32,801 bases of DNA from Opitutia bacterium Tous-C1TDCM (GCA_002288455.1 NEUS01000040.1:1-32801), one strand, 5' to 3'; shown: positions 15,263 to 24,675, counted from the stretch's first letter. The notes: generated from the sequence alone by a model not told the origin. A program made the numbers and translations.

Positions 15263-15293
15263 GCCGGCCCGGACCTCGTCCGCGCCGGCTTTT
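15263..15293 (+). terminator. strong intrinsic terminator of the Fur-family gene
   Basis: GCCGGC (15263-15268) pairs with GCCGGC (15284-15289). Inside this, CGGAC pairs with GTCCG around a CTC loop, with a single C-C mismatch between the two stems. TTTT follows at 15290-15293. It begins 18 bases after the stop of the regulator, in the convergent gap before the superoxide dismutase stop. Confidence 0.85.
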
Positions 15294-15307
15294 CCTGTCC
15301 GACCCGC

Positions 15308-16057
15308 TCAGCGGGCCGCGGTGTAAAGCGCGTTGACGCGGTCCCAATTCACGACCTGCCAGAACGCGGCGATGAAATCGGCCCGCCGATTCTGGTACTT
15401 GAGGTAGTAGGCGTGCTCCCAAACATCGAGACCGAGGACCGGGATGCCTTGGATTCCGGCCACGGTCTTGCCCATCAGGGGGCTGTCTTGGTTGGCCGTG
15501 GAGCCGATCGCCAACTTCTGGTCGGCGCCGACGTAGAGCCAAGCCCAGCCGGAGCCGAAACGGCCGGAGGCGGCCTTGGCGAACTCGGCCTTGAAGGCAT
15601 CGAAAGACCCGAACGCGACGTTGAGAGCGTCGGCGACCGGCCCCTTGGGTGCGCCCCCGGCCCGCGGGCCGATGATCTGCCAGAAATGCGCGTGGTTCAG
15701 GTGACCGCCGACGTTGTTGCGCAGCACCGCGCGCACCGCGGCCGGCAGCGCGGCGAGATTCCGGACCATCGCCTCCGCCGACTGCGCGGCGAGCGCCGGT
15801 TGGTCCTTCAGCGCATTGTTGGCATTCGTGATGTACGCCTGGTGGTGCTTGCCGTGATGGATTTCCATCGTGCGGGCATCGAAGTGCGGCTCCAGCGCAT
15901 CGTAGGCATAGTCCAGTTTCGGCAGCACGAACGGAGGCAGCGTGGCGGTCGCTGCCGGCGCGGCACCGACAGGGAGCGTGCCGAGACCGGCGAGGGCGGC
16001 ACCGGCGCCGAGCGTTTTCAAAGCCGTGCGGCGGGAAACGGATTGGGATGAAAGCAT
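15308..16057 (-). CDS. Tat-exported manganese-type superoxide dismutase
   Basis: A 249-residue protein. The N-terminus carries a twin-arginine signal ([17 protein letters not shown]), so a folded, metal-loaded enzyme is exported. The Fe/Mn-SOD fold follows. Metal ligands are His in MEIHHGKHH, His in [10 protein letters not shown], and Asp and His in the signature DVWEHAYY. The Gly before HLNH and the Gln in [11 protein letters not shown] are the Mn-type pattern (Fe enzymes carry the Gln next to the second His), so manganese is favoured, though cambialistic use is possible. It would detoxify extracytoplasmic superoxide. It is convergent with the Fur-family gene, with no Fur-like box upstream of its own start. 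Confidence 0.92.
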   Translation of the reverse strand: MLSSQSVSRRTALKTLGAGAALAGLGTLPVGAAPAATATLPPFVLPKLDYAYDALEPHFDARTMEIHHGKHHQAYITNANNALKDQPALAAQSAEAMVRNLAALPAAVRAVLRNNVGGHLNHAHFWQIIGPRAGGAPKGPVADALNVAFGSFDAFKAEFAKAASGRFGSGWAWLYVGADQKLAIGSTANQDSPLMGKTVAGIQGIPVLGLDVWEHAYYLKYQNRRADFIAAFWQVVNWDRVNALYTAAR

Positions 16058-16127
16058 TCCGCGACCGTACCGGCCGCTCCCCCGGCGGCAAGGCTCCGCG
16101 GCGGATTTTCCGCCGGCCGGCCCCGGC

Positions 16128-19100
16128 TCAGCGCGTCCCGCCGCCGAACCGGATCCGCGGATCGAGCCAAAGGAGCAAAAGGTCGCTCACCAGCGTCCCG
16201 ATCATCCCCAGCAGGCTCAGAATCATCAGCATCGAGGCGGCCAGGTAAACATCCTCCACCAGCAACGCGTCGAACAGCGTGGGCCCCACCATCGGCAGAC
16301 TGAGCACCATCGCCACCAGCGCGCCGCCGGACACGAGGTGCGGAAAGAGTCCGCCCAAACTGGATACAAACGGATTCAGCGCCAGCCGCACCGGGTACTT
16401 CAGCAGCAGGCGCAGCGGCCGCACGCCCTTCGCCCGCGCCGTCGTGACGTACGGCTTGCGCAGTTCGTCGAGCAGGTTCGCGCGCATCACCCGCACCATC
16501 CCCGCGGCGGAACCGCAGCCGAGCACCAGCACGGGCAGCCAGATGTGCCGCATGAGGTCGGCGACTTTCGCCCAGGTCCAGCCCGGCAGGCTCGCGAACT
16601 CGGGCGAGAACAGGCCCGAAAGACTGAGCCCGAACCAGCGTTTGCCGAGGTACATGACCACGAGCGCGAGCAGGAACGACGGCACCGAAACCCCGAGGAA
16701 CGCGAACAGCGTCAGCGCGTAGTCCCCCGGCGAATACTGCCGCACCGCCGAGTAGATGCCCGTCGGCAGCGCCACCAGCCAGGTGAAGAGCACCGTGGCC
16801 AGCGAGACGGCGACGGTGAGCACGATCCGGTCGCCGATCACTTCGCCCGCCGGCTTCTCGTGCTCCATCGACAGGCCGAGGTCGCCCTGCAACAGCCCCG
16901 CGTCGGCGGCCTGGAAGGTCGTGAACCATGTCAACCCCAGCCAACGCGCGTACCGTTGCCAGAGCGGTTCATCGAGGCGGAAATTGCGCCGCAACTCCGC
17001 CGCGAGTTCCTCGCTCGCCGGCGTACCCTCCATCTCCAGCCGCGCCACCCGCATCTCCGCGAAGTCGCCCGGCGGCAGCTGCACGAGCACAAAGACAATC
17101 ACGGACACCGCCAGCATCGCCGGTCCCATCAGCAGCAGGCGCCGCCCGATGAGCGGATGCCGTACCGCCACGAGCACTACGCCGAGGCCGACCGCCGCGA
17201 GCAGCAGACCGCGGAGCGCCGTGCCCAGCAGGCCGTCGCCTTCGTCGTGACCGGGCCCCGCCGGACGCGGCCACGGCGTCGGGGCGAGCATCGCCTCGCG
17301 GATTTGCTCGCGGACAGCGGGCTCCGCCGGCGGCCGTTCCCAGAAATAGGTCTCGATCCCGGTGTTGCCCGGAGTCTGGAAATTGGCGCCGAAGAGCGCG
17401 GTGCGCGGCACGTTGCGGAAACCTTTCTTCACGACCACCAGCTGCGGGGGCGAGGTCGCGATACTGATGCTCCAGACGTTGTCGGCCGCAATATCCAGCA
17501 CTTCGCGGAAACGGGCGATGCGGTCCGCCTCCGCCGGCATCATGCTGGTCTCGTCGAGAATCTCCATCGCCCGGCGCAGGGGATGTCCGCGGGGCGGTTC
17601 GACCGCATTCGGCCGTCGCGCCGCCGGATCACCGTGCAGGCCGCCGTACTGGTACCAGGTGCCGAACGCCGGCGCGTAGAACGACTCGAAGTAAGTCGGC
17701 ACGAAATTCCGCGGCTCCACCAGCGGGTAGAATTCGCTCTCGCCGGTCCACACCGTGAAGTCGTGCTCGTAGACGAGTTTCTCCTGTTCGAAAAGCCGGC
17801 GCGCCCGCGAACGAAACAGCGCCCGCACCCCGACCTTGGCCCAGTCGTCGATCACGAACTGCGCCGGCCCGTCCGTCGTGTAGTCGGTCAGATTCAGCGT
17901 GAACGTCATCCGCGTGCCGTCCGGAAAGGTGCGGTAACCCTCCGCGTCGCGCCGGCCGAGTCCGATCTCGTCCAGCAGCCGGTTGGCCCGCGCCGGATCG
18001 TGCTCGATGAAGGAACGCATCAGCCGCGGATGATGGTAGGGCGAATCCGGCGGCGGCGCGATCTGGGCCGGTTCGGCCTGGCCGTTGAACTCGGCCGCGA
18101 TGATGTCGCGGCGGTTGATCGCGAGGGAAAGCGCCTGCCGGAAACGCGTTTCGTTCAGGATCGTGTGCTTCCACTTCGTCTCGGGGCGCGCGGGATCGAC
18201 CCGGCGGTTGAGATTCGGGTAGATCGTGAAGAGGGACTGCGTGCTCGGTTTCCAGTGGTACACTTCGTAGCCGTGGCGCGCCGCTTCCCCGAGCAGCAGG
18301 ATGTGGTCTTCGTAGCGCAGGTGGCGGTCCTGCATCGCGACCTCGCCGTTGGCCGCGCCCGTGGCGACGAGGTTGTTGGAACGGATGTCCATCACCAGCC
18401 GGTCGAGATACGGGAGCTGGTTGCCCTGCGGGTCCACCGCCCAGTAGTAGGGATTGCGGACGAAGACCTGCGGCGACGTCGGGTTGTACGTCCGCAGCAC
18501 CCACGGCCACAGGCGCGGGTGCTCCGGGTTCATGAAGTGCTTGATTCTCCGATACGCCGCCAGCGGGCTCGAAAGGCCCAGCGTCTCCATCGTCCGCCGG
18601 ATCAATTCCGGATCGCCGAGCTCGGGGTGGAATTTCCGGAGGTAGTGCGAGGGCACGATGTGCTCCGTGTGGTCCTCGAAATTCATCCCCGTGGACGCCA
18701 GCCGCTCGAGAAAGAGCGGGTTCGGCTGCGCGAATTCGAAGCGCACGCGCAGCGCGTCGAGCTTGCTCACCGTGCCCTGCGTCGCGCCGGCGCGGAGGAA
18801 TTTGGGCTGGCCGTTCAGGTAACGGATCTCGTGCTCGTACCAGTAGACAATGTCGTCCGCCGAGAGCGGCGCGCCGTCGGACCAGCGCATGCCGCGGCGC
18901 AGTTCGAACGTGAAACTGCGGAAGTCCGGCGAGACCTCCCAGGCCTTCGCCACGTGCGGCACGATCGGATACCCCAGCGGCGACCAACGCACGAGCGTCG
19001 CGGCCGAGAGCCGCCAATAGATCGTGGAAAAATCGCCCATCGAATTCACGAACCGGTGCCAGGTGCCGCCGTAGCGGCCGATGCCGTCCACGCCTTCGAG

Positions 19101-19466
19101 CACCACGGGCTCGGGGCCGACCCGCTGCGCCACCGCCGGGAGCCGGCCTTCGCGCACCAAATCGCGCAGGACCGGCGCCTCGCCCCGGGGACGCCACGGC
19201 TGCTTGCCCGCGGCCTGGTAGTCGACCGGCCGGTGGATCACAGCCGGAGGCGCGAGATCGAGGCGTTGCACGCGCGCCCGCGCCAACTCGACCGCCGCCA
19301 GTTCGGCGGCCGGCACCGGCGCCACCGGCGTCCGCAGATCCGGCCGGAACAGCGCGGCGAAGAGATACAGCACCGCGGAAAAGCCCGCAGCCGCCGCCAG
19401 AAACCGGCCGAGATTTGCCAGCACACGCTGTTTCACGAGGGGAGATTGCGCGCCACGGCACCCCAT
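16128..19466 (-). CDS. fused family-5 solute-binding protein / DppB-type ABC permease
   Basis: A 1112-residue single polypeptide (ATG 19466; GTG 19436 also plausible). Residues about 11-33 form an N-terminal membrane anchor ([19 protein letters not shown]). Residues about 120-710 are a complete SBP_bac_5 domain, with [34 protein letters not shown] and [15 protein letters not shown]. After a further membrane segment (about 745-770), the DppB/OppB-type permease begins at [23 protein letters not shown]. It continues with several helices and the ATPase-docking EAA loop [18 protein letters not shown] (about 1005-1020). Normally these are two proteins. No DppC, DppD or DppF partner is in the window. 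It would import peptides or oligosaccharides with partners encoded elsewhere. Confidence 0.88.
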   Translation of the reverse strand: MGCRGAQSPLVKQRVLANLGRFLAAAAGFSAVLYLFAALFRPDLRTPVAPVPAAELAAVELARARVQRLDLAPPAVIHRPVDYQAAGKQPWRPRGEAPVLRDLVREGRLPAVAQRVGPEPVVLEGVDGIGRYGGTWHRFVNSMGDFSTIYWRLSAATLVRWSPLGYPIVPHVAKAWEVSPDFRSFTFELRRGMRWSDGAPLSADDIVYWYEHEIRYLNGQPKFLRAGATQGTVSKLDALRVRFEFAQPNPLFLERLASTGMNFEDHTEHIVPSHYLRKFHPELGDPELIRRTMETLGLSSPLAAYRRIKHFMNPEHPRLWPWVLRTYNPTSPQVFVRNPYYWAVDPQGNQLPYLDRLVMDIRSNNLVATGAANGEVAMQDRHLRYEDHILLLGEAARHGYEVYHWKPSTQSLFTIYPNLNRRVDPARPETKWKHTILNETRFRQALSLAINRRDIIAAEFNGQAEPAQIAPPPDSPYHHPRLMRSFIEHDPARANRLLDEIGLGRRDAEGYRTFPDGTRMTFTLNLTDYTTDGPAQFVIDDWAKVGVRALFRSRARRLFEQEKLVYEHDFTVWTGESEFYPLVEPRNFVPTYFESFYAPAFGTWYQYGGLHGDPAARRPNAVEPPRGHPLRRAMEILDETSMMPAEADRIARFREVLDIAADNVWSISIATSPPQLVVVKKGFRNVPRTALFGANFQTPGNTGIETYFWERPPAEPAVREQIREAMLAPTPWPRPAGPGHDEGDGLLGTALRGLLLAAVGLGVVLVAVRHPLIGRRLLLMGPAMLAVSVIVFVLVQLPPGDFAEMRVARLEMEGTPASEELAAELRRNFRLDEPLWQRYARWLGLTWFTTFQAADAGLLQGDLGLSMEHEKPAGEVIGDRIVLTVAVSLATVLFTWLVALPTGIYSAVRQYSPGDYALTLFAFLGVSVPSFLLALVVMYLGKRWFGLSLSGLFSPEFASLPGWTWAKVADLMRHIWLPVLVLGCGSAAGMVRVMRANLLDELRKPYVTTARAKGVRPLRLLLKYPVRLALNPFVSSLGGLFPHLVSGGALVAMVLSLPMVGPTLFDALLVEDVYLAASMLMILSLLGMIGTLVSDLLLLWLDPRIRFGGGTR

Positions 19467-19574
19467 TCCCCGTTCCGCAGCCAGCGCAAACTGCCGGACC
19501 CGGGACCGCCGGCCCGCTGCGTTCTTGCCAAGGTCTCCCGCCGGCCCGAAGGTCCGTCCAACCCCTTTTCCCCG

Positions 19575-20492
19575 ATGCGCACCACCATGACCCGTCGTCA
19601 CGTTCTCCGCTCCTTCGCCGGCGCCGCCGCGCTCGCGTCCGTCGCCGGCACCCGCGCCGCCGAATCCGCCAAGGCCGCCGCGGCCCCCGCGCCCGTGCCC
19701 GCCGCCAAGATCCGCCAGTCCGTCTGCAAATGGTGTTTCAACAAGATCGACCTCGAGCCCTTCGCCGTCGCCGCGAAGGAGATGGGCCTCGAGTCGGTCG
19801 AGCTGCTGAACCCGGCCGATTTCCCGCTGCTGAAGAAGCTCGGCCTGCACTGCGCCATGGTGAGCAACCCCACCGGCAAGACCGCCCAGGGCGTCAACGT
19901 CGGCGGCATCAACAAATCCTGGAACCGCCCCGAGCACCACGACACCCTCGTCGAGATCTACGAGAAGCGCATCGCCGAGGTCGCCGACGGCGGCTTCGAA
20001 AACCTCATCTGCTTCTCCGGCAACCGCGAAAAGATGCCCGACGAGCAGGGGCTCGAGAACTGCGCCCTCGGCCTCAAACGCATTCTGCCGCTCGCCGAGA
20101 AACGCGGCGTCACCCTCGTCATGGAGTTGCTCAACTCCAAGGTGAACCACAAGGACTACATGTGCGACCGCTCGGCCTGGGGCATCGAGCTGTGCAAGCG
20201 AATCGGCTCCGAGCGCTTCAAGCTGCTCTACGACATCTACCACATGCAGATCATGGAAGGGGACGTCATCCGCACGATCCAGGAGAGCCACCGTTTCTTC
20301 GCGCACTACCACACCGCCGGCAATCCGGGCCGCGCCGAGTTCGAGCCGCAGGACAATCAGGAACTCAACTACGTGCCGATCATGCGCGCCATCAAGGCGA
20401 CGGGCTTCAAGGGCTTCGTCGGCCAGGAATTCATCCCGAAGCGCGACGCCCTCGCGTCGCTCCGCGCCGCGGTCCAGCTCTGCAACGTCTGA
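19575..20492 (+). CDS. Tat-exported xylose-isomerase-like TIM-barrel (hydroxypyruvate isomerase-like)
   Basis: A 305-residue protein (ATG 19575; ATG 19587 possible). It opens with a twin-arginine signal TRRHVLRSFAGAAALASVAG. The rest is an AP-endonuclease-2/xylose-isomerase-like TIM barrel of the hydroxypyruvate-isomerase group, starting at RQSVCKWCFNKIDLEPF. Divalent-metal ligands are visible: Glu in LVMELLNSKVNHKDYMC, Asp and His in LLYDIYHMQIMEGD, His in FFAHYHTAGNPGR, and Glu in FVGQEFIP. It probably isomerises or epimerises a small keto acid or sugar outside the cytoplasm. The substrate is uncertain. It stands alone between a divergent transporter gene and a strong terminator. Confidence 0.85.
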   Translation: MRTTMTRRHVLRSFAGAAALASVAGTRAAESAKAAAAPAPVPAAKIRQSVCKWCFNKIDLEPFAVAAKEMGLESVELLNPADFPLLKKLGLHCAMVSNPTGKTAQGVNVGGINKSWNRPEHHDTLVEIYEKRIAEVADGGFENLICFSGNREKMPDEQGLENCALGLKRILPLAEKRGVTLVMELLNSKVNHKDYMCDRSAWGIELCKRIGSERFKLLYDIYHMQIMEGDVIRTIQESHRFFAHYHTAGNPGRAEFEPQDNQELNYVPIMRAIKATGFKGFVGQEFIPKRDALASLRAAVQLCNV

Positions 20493-20516
20493 GAAAGCGG
20501 CAGGCAGCCGCTCCAG

Positions 20517-20541
20517 GGCGCGTCCACCGACGCGCCTTTTT
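20517..20541 (+). terminator. strong intrinsic terminator
   Basis: A perfect 8-bp stem GGCGCGTC (20517-20524) with GACGCGCC (20529-20536), loop CACC, followed by TTTTT (20537-20541). It separates the Tat-exported isomerase gene from the sugar-oxidation operon that starts at 20689. Confidence 0.9.
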
Positions 20542-20688
20542 GCTATCCGGCCGCGGCCGCTTCCTGCGGGCAGGCGGAATCGAAAAACCGGAAATCGACA
20601 TCCCGCCGCCGATCTCCGCCATTCCTTCGCCGCCGCCGGAGTGCTACTCTCCGCTCGCTCCTCCGCTTCCGGCCGCTCTCTTTCCCGC

Positions 20689-21507
20689 ATGCGCTCCGCC
20701 ATCACCGTTTCGCTCGTCCCCGAATCCCGGGGCGGGCCCTTCGTGTACTCCGCCGGTCTTGAAGCCGCGTGCGCCGATGCCGCCGCCCTCGGCTTCGACG
20801 CGATCGAAATCTTCCCGCCCGGCGCGGATGCCCTCGACGCCGCCGCGATCCAGACGCTCGTCGCCCGCCATGGCCTGCGGGTTGCGGCCATCGGTACCGG
20901 CGGCGGCTGGGTGCGCCACAAACTCACGCTCACGCACGCCGACCCCGCGATCCGGGCCCAAGCCGCGGCCTTCATCCGCGGCATCATCGAGGTCGCCGGC
21001 GCCCTCGGCGCCCCCGCCATCATCGGTTCGATGCAGGGCCGTTGGGAAGGACCTGTTGCCCGCGACGAAGCGCTCGCCCATCTCGCCGCGGCCCTGACCG
21101 ACCTCGGCGACTGCGCCGCCCGGCACGGCGTGCCGCTGCTCTACGAGCCGCTGAACCGGTACGAAACCAATCTCTTCAACCGCCTCGGCGAAACCGCCGC
21201 TTGGCTGCGCGGCACGCCGGCCCGCCACGTGCGCCTGCTCGCCGATCTCTTCCACATGAATATCGAGGAACCCGATCTCGCCTCCGCTCTGCGCGAGGCG
21301 GGCGACCTCGTCGGCCATGTGCATTTCGCGGACTCGAATCGCCGCGCCGTCGGTTTCGGCCACACCGATGTCCGCCCCGTGATCGCCGCCCTGCGCGCCA
21401 TCGGCTACCGCGGCTACCTCTCCGCCGAAGTGTTGCCCCTGCCCGATCCCGCCGCCGCCGCCGCCCGCACAATCGCGTCGTTCCGCACCGCCCTCGCCTC
21501 CGCCTGA
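20689..21507 (+). CDS. sugar phosphate isomerase/epimerase-like TIM-barrel protein
   Basis: A 272-residue cytoplasmic protein. ATG 20689 is chosen because strand 1 (RSAITVSLVPESR) follows directly; the ATG-like start at 20641 would add a Ser/Arg leader. It is a xylose-isomerase-like barrel. Landmarks are LGFDAIEIFPPG, the metal-binding Glu in LLYEPLNRYETN, Asp and His in LLADLFHMNIEE, His in LVGHVHFADSNRR, and Glu in GYLSAEVLPLP. No Tat or Sec signal is present, in contrast to the gene before it. It begins a four-gene plus-strand unit with a FucU-like mutarotase and two dehydrogenases, so it probably interconverts a sugar or sugar acid in that route. Confidence 0.85.
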   Translation: MRSAITVSLVPESRGGPFVYSAGLEAACADAAALGFDAIEIFPPGADALDAAAIQTLVARHGLRVAAIGTGGGWVRHKLTLTHADPAIRAQAAAFIRGIIEVAGALGAPAIIGSMQGRWEGPVARDEALAHLAAALTDLGDCAARHGVPLLYEPLNRYETNLFNRLGETAAWLRGTPARHVRLLADLFHMNIEEPDLASALREAGDLVGHVHFADSNRRAVGFGHTDVRPVIAALRAIGYRGYLSAEVLPLPDPAAAAARTIASFRTALASA

Positions 21508-21512
21508 TCCCC

Positions 21513-21959
21513 ATGCTCAAGACCTCGCTCACCCACCCCGACATCCTGCGCGTCCTCGCCCGCGCCGGCCATCACGCCAAAATTCTCATCGCCGACGGCA
21601 ACTACCCCGCCTCCTCGAAACGCGGTCCGCACGCGGAACTCGTTTCCCTCAATCTCGCCCCCGGCGTCGTCACCGTCGCCCAAGTCCTCCGCGCAATCCT
21701 CAGCGCCGCGCCGATCGACCACGTCGCCACCATGGGCATCCCGCCCGACGACCCCTACGCGCAACACGGCGAACCGCCGGTCTGGGCCGACTACCGCGCC
21801 GTCCTCGCCGCTTCCGGCTCCAAGCTCACCCTCGAGCCGATTTTGAAATGGGACTTCTACCAACACGTCGAAAGTCCCGACCACGTGCTCACCATCCAGA
21901 CCGCCGACCAGAGTCTCTGGGCCAATGTGCTGCTCACGATGGGCTGCCGCACCGACTGA
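21513..21959 (+). CDS. RbsD/FucU-family sugar mutarotase
   Basis: A 148-residue protein that matches the RbsD/FucU fold from its first residues (LTHPDILRVLARAGHHAKILIADGNYPA), where the His of AGHH corresponds to the catalytic His of the family. GVVTVAQVLRAIL and the late LTIQTADQSLWANVLLTMG block are also typical, the latter close to the C-terminal active-site segment of FucU. It speeds interconversion of alpha and beta sugar anomers, fucose in FucU and ribose in RbsD. The partner dehydrogenases downstream favour an L-fucose- or galactose-like substrate, which is inference. It follows the preceding stop by 5 bases. Confidence 0.85.
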   Translation: MLKTSLTHPDILRVLARAGHHAKILIADGNYPASSKRGPHAELVSLNLAPGVVTVAQVLRAILSAAPIDHVATMGIPPDDPYAQHGEPPVWADYRAVLAASGSKLTLEPILKWDFYQHVESPDHVLTIQTADQSLWANVLLTMGCRTD

Positions 21960-21979
21960 AACGCCATTCCGCTTTTCTC

Positions 21980-22912
21980 ATGCAAACCCGCCGCCTTGGA
22001 AAAACCGATCTCCACCTCCCGGTCCTCAGCTTCGGCGCCAGCTCGCTCGGCGCCGAATTCCGCAGCGTCACGCTCGACGAAGTGCTCGCCAGCGTCCGCG
22101 TCGCCCTCGACTGCGGCCTGACGCTGATCGACACGTCGCCCTTCTACGGCCGGGGCATGAGCGAGGTCCTGCTCGGCGTCGCGCTCAAGGGCGTGCCCCG
22201 CGAATCCTACACGCTCTGCACCAAGCTCGGCCGCTACGATCTGCCGCATTTCGATTTCTCGGCCAAGCGCGTCGCCGAAAGCGTCGACGTATCCCTCCAC
22301 CGCCTCGGCACCGACCACCTCGATATCGTGCTTTGCCACGACATCGAGTTCGTCCCGATGCAGCAGATCGTCGACGAAACGCTCCCGGCCCTGCGCAAAA
22401 TCCAGCAGGAGGGCAAAGTGCGCTACATCGGCTTCAGCGGTTACCCGATGAAGATTTTCCGTTTCATTCTCGATCAGACCGACGTCGACTGCGTCCTCAG
22501 CTACAACCAGTACACGCTCCAAAACACGCGCTTCGCCGACGAGGTCGTCCCCTATCTCAAAGCCCGCGGCGTCGGCGTGATGAACGCCGGTCCGTTCAGC
22601 GCCCGCCTTCTCACCAACGCACCGCTCCCGGCCTGGTTGAAGGAACCGGAAAACGTGAAAGCCGCCGCCCGCCAAGCCGCCGCCCTCTGCGCCTCCCGCG
22701 GATCCGACATCGCGAAATTGGCCCTGCAATTTTCCCTCGCCCACGGCGACATCGCCACGACCGTCGCCGGCAGCGCCAACCCGAACAACATCCGCACCTG
22801 GGCCAAGTGGGCCGCCGAACCGATCGACTCCGCGCTCCTGGCCGAAGTGCAGGCGATCTTCGCCCCGGTGAAAAATCTCGGCCACCTCGAAGGCCTGCCG
22901 GAAAACAACTGA
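21980..22912 (+). CDS. aldo/keto reductase (L-fucose/L-galactose dehydrogenase-like)
   Basis: A 310-residue TIM-barrel oxidoreductase with the full catalytic tetrad: Asp51 and Tyr56 in DTSPFYG, Lys82 in CTKLGRYD, and His120 in LCHDIEFV. It starts with RRLGKTDLHLPVLSFGASSLG. The Ser/Asn-rich cofactor site (VAGSANPNNI) indicates NAD(P)H. The DLPHFDFSAKRVAESVDVSL segment resembles the D-threo-aldose/L-fucose and L-galactose dehydrogenases, which oxidise the sugar C1 to a lactone. Placed after a mutarotase, it probably takes the beta anomer as substrate. The start is 20 bases after the mutarotase stop and no Shine-Dalgarno is seen. Confidence 0.87.
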   Translation: MQTRRLGKTDLHLPVLSFGASSLGAEFRSVTLDEVLASVRVALDCGLTLIDTSPFYGRGMSEVLLGVALKGVPRESYTLCTKLGRYDLPHFDFSAKRVAESVDVSLHRLGTDHLDIVLCHDIEFVPMQQIVDETLPALRKIQQEGKVRYIGFSGYPMKIFRFILDQTDVDCVLSYNQYTLQNTRFADEVVPYLKARGVGVMNAGPFSARLLTNAPLPAWLKEPENVKAAARQAAALCASRGSDIAKLALQFSLAHGDIATTVAGSANPNNIRTWAKWAAEPIDSALLAEVQAIFAPVKNLGHLEGLPENN

Positions 22913-22922
22913 CCGCGTCCCG

Positions 22923-23951
22923 ATGCAAGCGATCCAACTTGAAAAGCCCCAGTCCTTCCGCGCCCTCGACATTGCCGAACCGGCCGCGCCCGGTCCCGGC
23001 GAAGTCCTGCTCCGCACGCACCGCGTCGGTATCTGCGGCACCGACTACGGCGGGTTCCTCGGCAAAATGCCGTTCTACTCGTACCCGCGCATTCCCGGCC
23101 ACGAACTCGGAGTCGAGGTCCTCGCCGTCGGCGCCGAGGTGACCAACGTCGCCCCGGGCGACCGCTGCTCCGTCGAGCCCTACCTCAATTGCCAACGCTG
23201 CTACTCCTGCCGCCGCGGCCTGACCAATTGCTGCGAATCGAACCAGACCCTCGGCGTCATGTGCGACGGCGGGCTCTGCGAACGGCTCATCTTGCCCGCG
23301 CGGAAAATGCATGTCTCGCGCACCCTCAGCTACGACCAACTCGCCCTCGTCGAGACGCTCGCCATCGGCTGCCACGCCGTCGATCGCGGCGGCGTCAAGG
23401 CCGGCGACAACGTCCTCGTCATCGGCGCCGGCCCGATCGGCCTCTCCGCGATCGAGTTCGTCAAGGTCGCCGGCGCGACCTGCATCGTGCTCGACATGAA
23501 CGAGGGCCGCCTCGCCTTCTGCCGCGACCGGCTGAAGGTGCCCCATACCATCGTCGCCAAAGGCGACGGCTCCGAGTTGACGGCGCTGCAGGCAATCACC
23601 AACGGCCAGTTGGCCGATGTCGTGATCGACGCCACCGGCCACCACAAATCGATGGCCGGGGCCCTCGCCACCTGCGCCTTCGGCGGGAAACTCGTCTACG
23701 TCGGCATCACCCAGCAGGAAATCTCGTTTCTCCAGGCTCCCTTCCTGCATCGCCGCGAGCTCACGGTAATGGGTTCGCGCAACGCCCATTCCCGCGATTT
23801 CACCCGCATCATCCGCCTGATCGAGGAAGGGGCCATCGACACGGGACCGTGGATCACACACCGCAGCGATTTCGCCGGCATGATCGGGGCCTTTCCCTCG
23901 TGGCTCAAACCCGAGTCGGGCGTCATCAAGGCCATCGTCGCCCTGACCTGA
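22923..23951 (+). CDS. zinc-dependent alcohol dehydrogenase (MDR family)
   Basis: A 342-residue medium-chain dehydrogenase. Catalytic zinc ligands are Cys38 (GICGTD) and His60-Glu61 (IPGHELG). The structural zinc lobe is intact with Cys90, 93, 96 and 104 (NCQRCYSCRRGLTNCC). The Rossmann motif is VLVIGAGPIGLSAIEF, and Asp of VLDMNEGR favours NAD+. It belongs to the polyol/sugar-acid dehydrogenase branch (L-threonine, sorbitol and L-galactonate dehydrogenase relatives). As the last gene of the unit it may oxidise a sugar acid or alcohol formed by the aldo/keto reductase. No lactonase or dehydratase is present to complete a pathway. Confidence 0.9.
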   Translation: MQAIQLEKPQSFRALDIAEPAAPGPGEVLLRTHRVGICGTDYGGFLGKMPFYSYPRIPGHELGVEVLAVGAEVTNVAPGDRCSVEPYLNCQRCYSCRRGLTNCCESNQTLGVMCDGGLCERLILPARKMHVSRTLSYDQLALVETLAIGCHAVDRGGVKAGDNVLVIGAGPIGLSAIEFVKVAGATCIVLDMNEGRLAFCRDRLKVPHTIVAKGDGSELTALQAITNGQLADVVIDATGHHKSMAGALATCAFGGKLVYVGITQQEISFLQAPFLHRRELTVMGSRNAHSRDFTRIIRLIEEGAIDTGPWITHRSDFAGMIGAFPSWLKPESGVIKAIVALT

Positions 23952-24050
23952 CCGCCGCCTGCAACCGCAGAGGCGCCGCTTCGCTCCAAATTTCCGCCCT
24001 TTCATCCCCGCAGCGTTGGGTCCGCCGCCTTGGCGCGCTTTTCTGGGCGC

Positions 24051-24674
24051 ATGAGGCACCCGCATTCCGACCAACTGGCCACCGTCGCTTCCGTTTTGCC
24101 CGCCCCCGAGCCGATCAACGCCGCGCGCCGCGAACTCGCCGCCGTCGTCCTCCGGGCCCAAACCGGCGACCTCTCCGCCCAATCCGATCTCGTCCGCCGC
24201 TACTCCCACCGCATCGCCGGTTTTCTGCGCACCCTGCTGCGCGACCACGGCGCCATCGAGGACGTCACCCAGACGGTCTTCATCAAAATGGTCCGCCGCC
24301 TGAACCGCCTGCGCGACGCCGGTTCCTTCGAATCCTGGCTCTTCGCCATGGCGCGCAGCACGGCCCTCGACTTTCTGCGCAGCCGCCGCCGCCGGCCCGA
24401 AACCCTCATCGAGGATATCTCGGAATTCGAATCCGCCGACCCGAGTCGCCCCGCCCTCCTTTCCGAAATCACCGAGGCCCTCGACTTGGCGCTGACGCAA
24501 TTGTCCCCGCAGGACCGCACCCTCGTCGCCCTGGTCGTCGAAGGCCACAGCTACCAGACGATCGCCACGCGCGAAGGCCTGACCCTCGGGGCCGTCAAAG
24601 CCCGCCTCACCCGGGTGCGCCCGTTTCTCCGCACCGCCGTCGGCGAAGCCACCGGCACCCGCCTCGCCGCCTGA
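24051..24674 (+). CDS. ECF-like RNA polymerase sigma factor
   Basis: A 207-residue sigma-70 family protein (ATG 24051; an upstream TTG at 24030 is in frame). Region 2 runs SDLVRRYSHRIAGFLRTLLRD, AIEDVTQTVFIKMVRRL and FESWLFAMARSTALDFLRSRRRR. Region 4 is QLSPQDRTLVALVVEGHSY followed by the helix-turn-helix ATREGLTLGAVKARLTRVRPFL. There is no region 3, as in ECF (group 4) factors. A 27-residue unstructured leader precedes region 2. No anti-sigma gene is adjacent. The nearest signalling genes are the convergent LytS/LytTR pair, which need not be linked. Confidence 0.9.
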   Translation: MRHPHSDQLATVASVLPAPEPINAARRELAAVVLRAQTGDLSAQSDLVRRYSHRIAGFLRTLLRDHGAIEDVTQTVFIKMVRRLNRLRDAGSFESWLFAMARSTALDFLRSRRRRPETLIEDISEFESADPSRPALLSEITEALDLALTQLSPQDRTLVALVVEGHSYQTIATREGLTLGAVKARLTRVRPFLRTAVGEATGTRLAA

Positions 24675-24675
24675 C

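Noticed and set aside
16099-16115. 7-bp hairpin downstream of the transporter fusion considered as its terminator
   Set aside because: The stem is perfect but no T run follows on the minus strand. It may equally be part of the superoxide dismutase upstream region.
15942-19574. Open plus-strand frame extending the Tat isomerase more than 1200 codons upstream
   Set aside because: It is antisense to the binding-protein/permease fusion and Arg/His-rich. The true start with a Tat signal is at 19575.
19467-21023. Upstream extension of the fused transporter frame (about 519 codons)
   Set aside because: It is antisense to the two isomerase genes, with no domain. The membrane anchor begins just after 19466.
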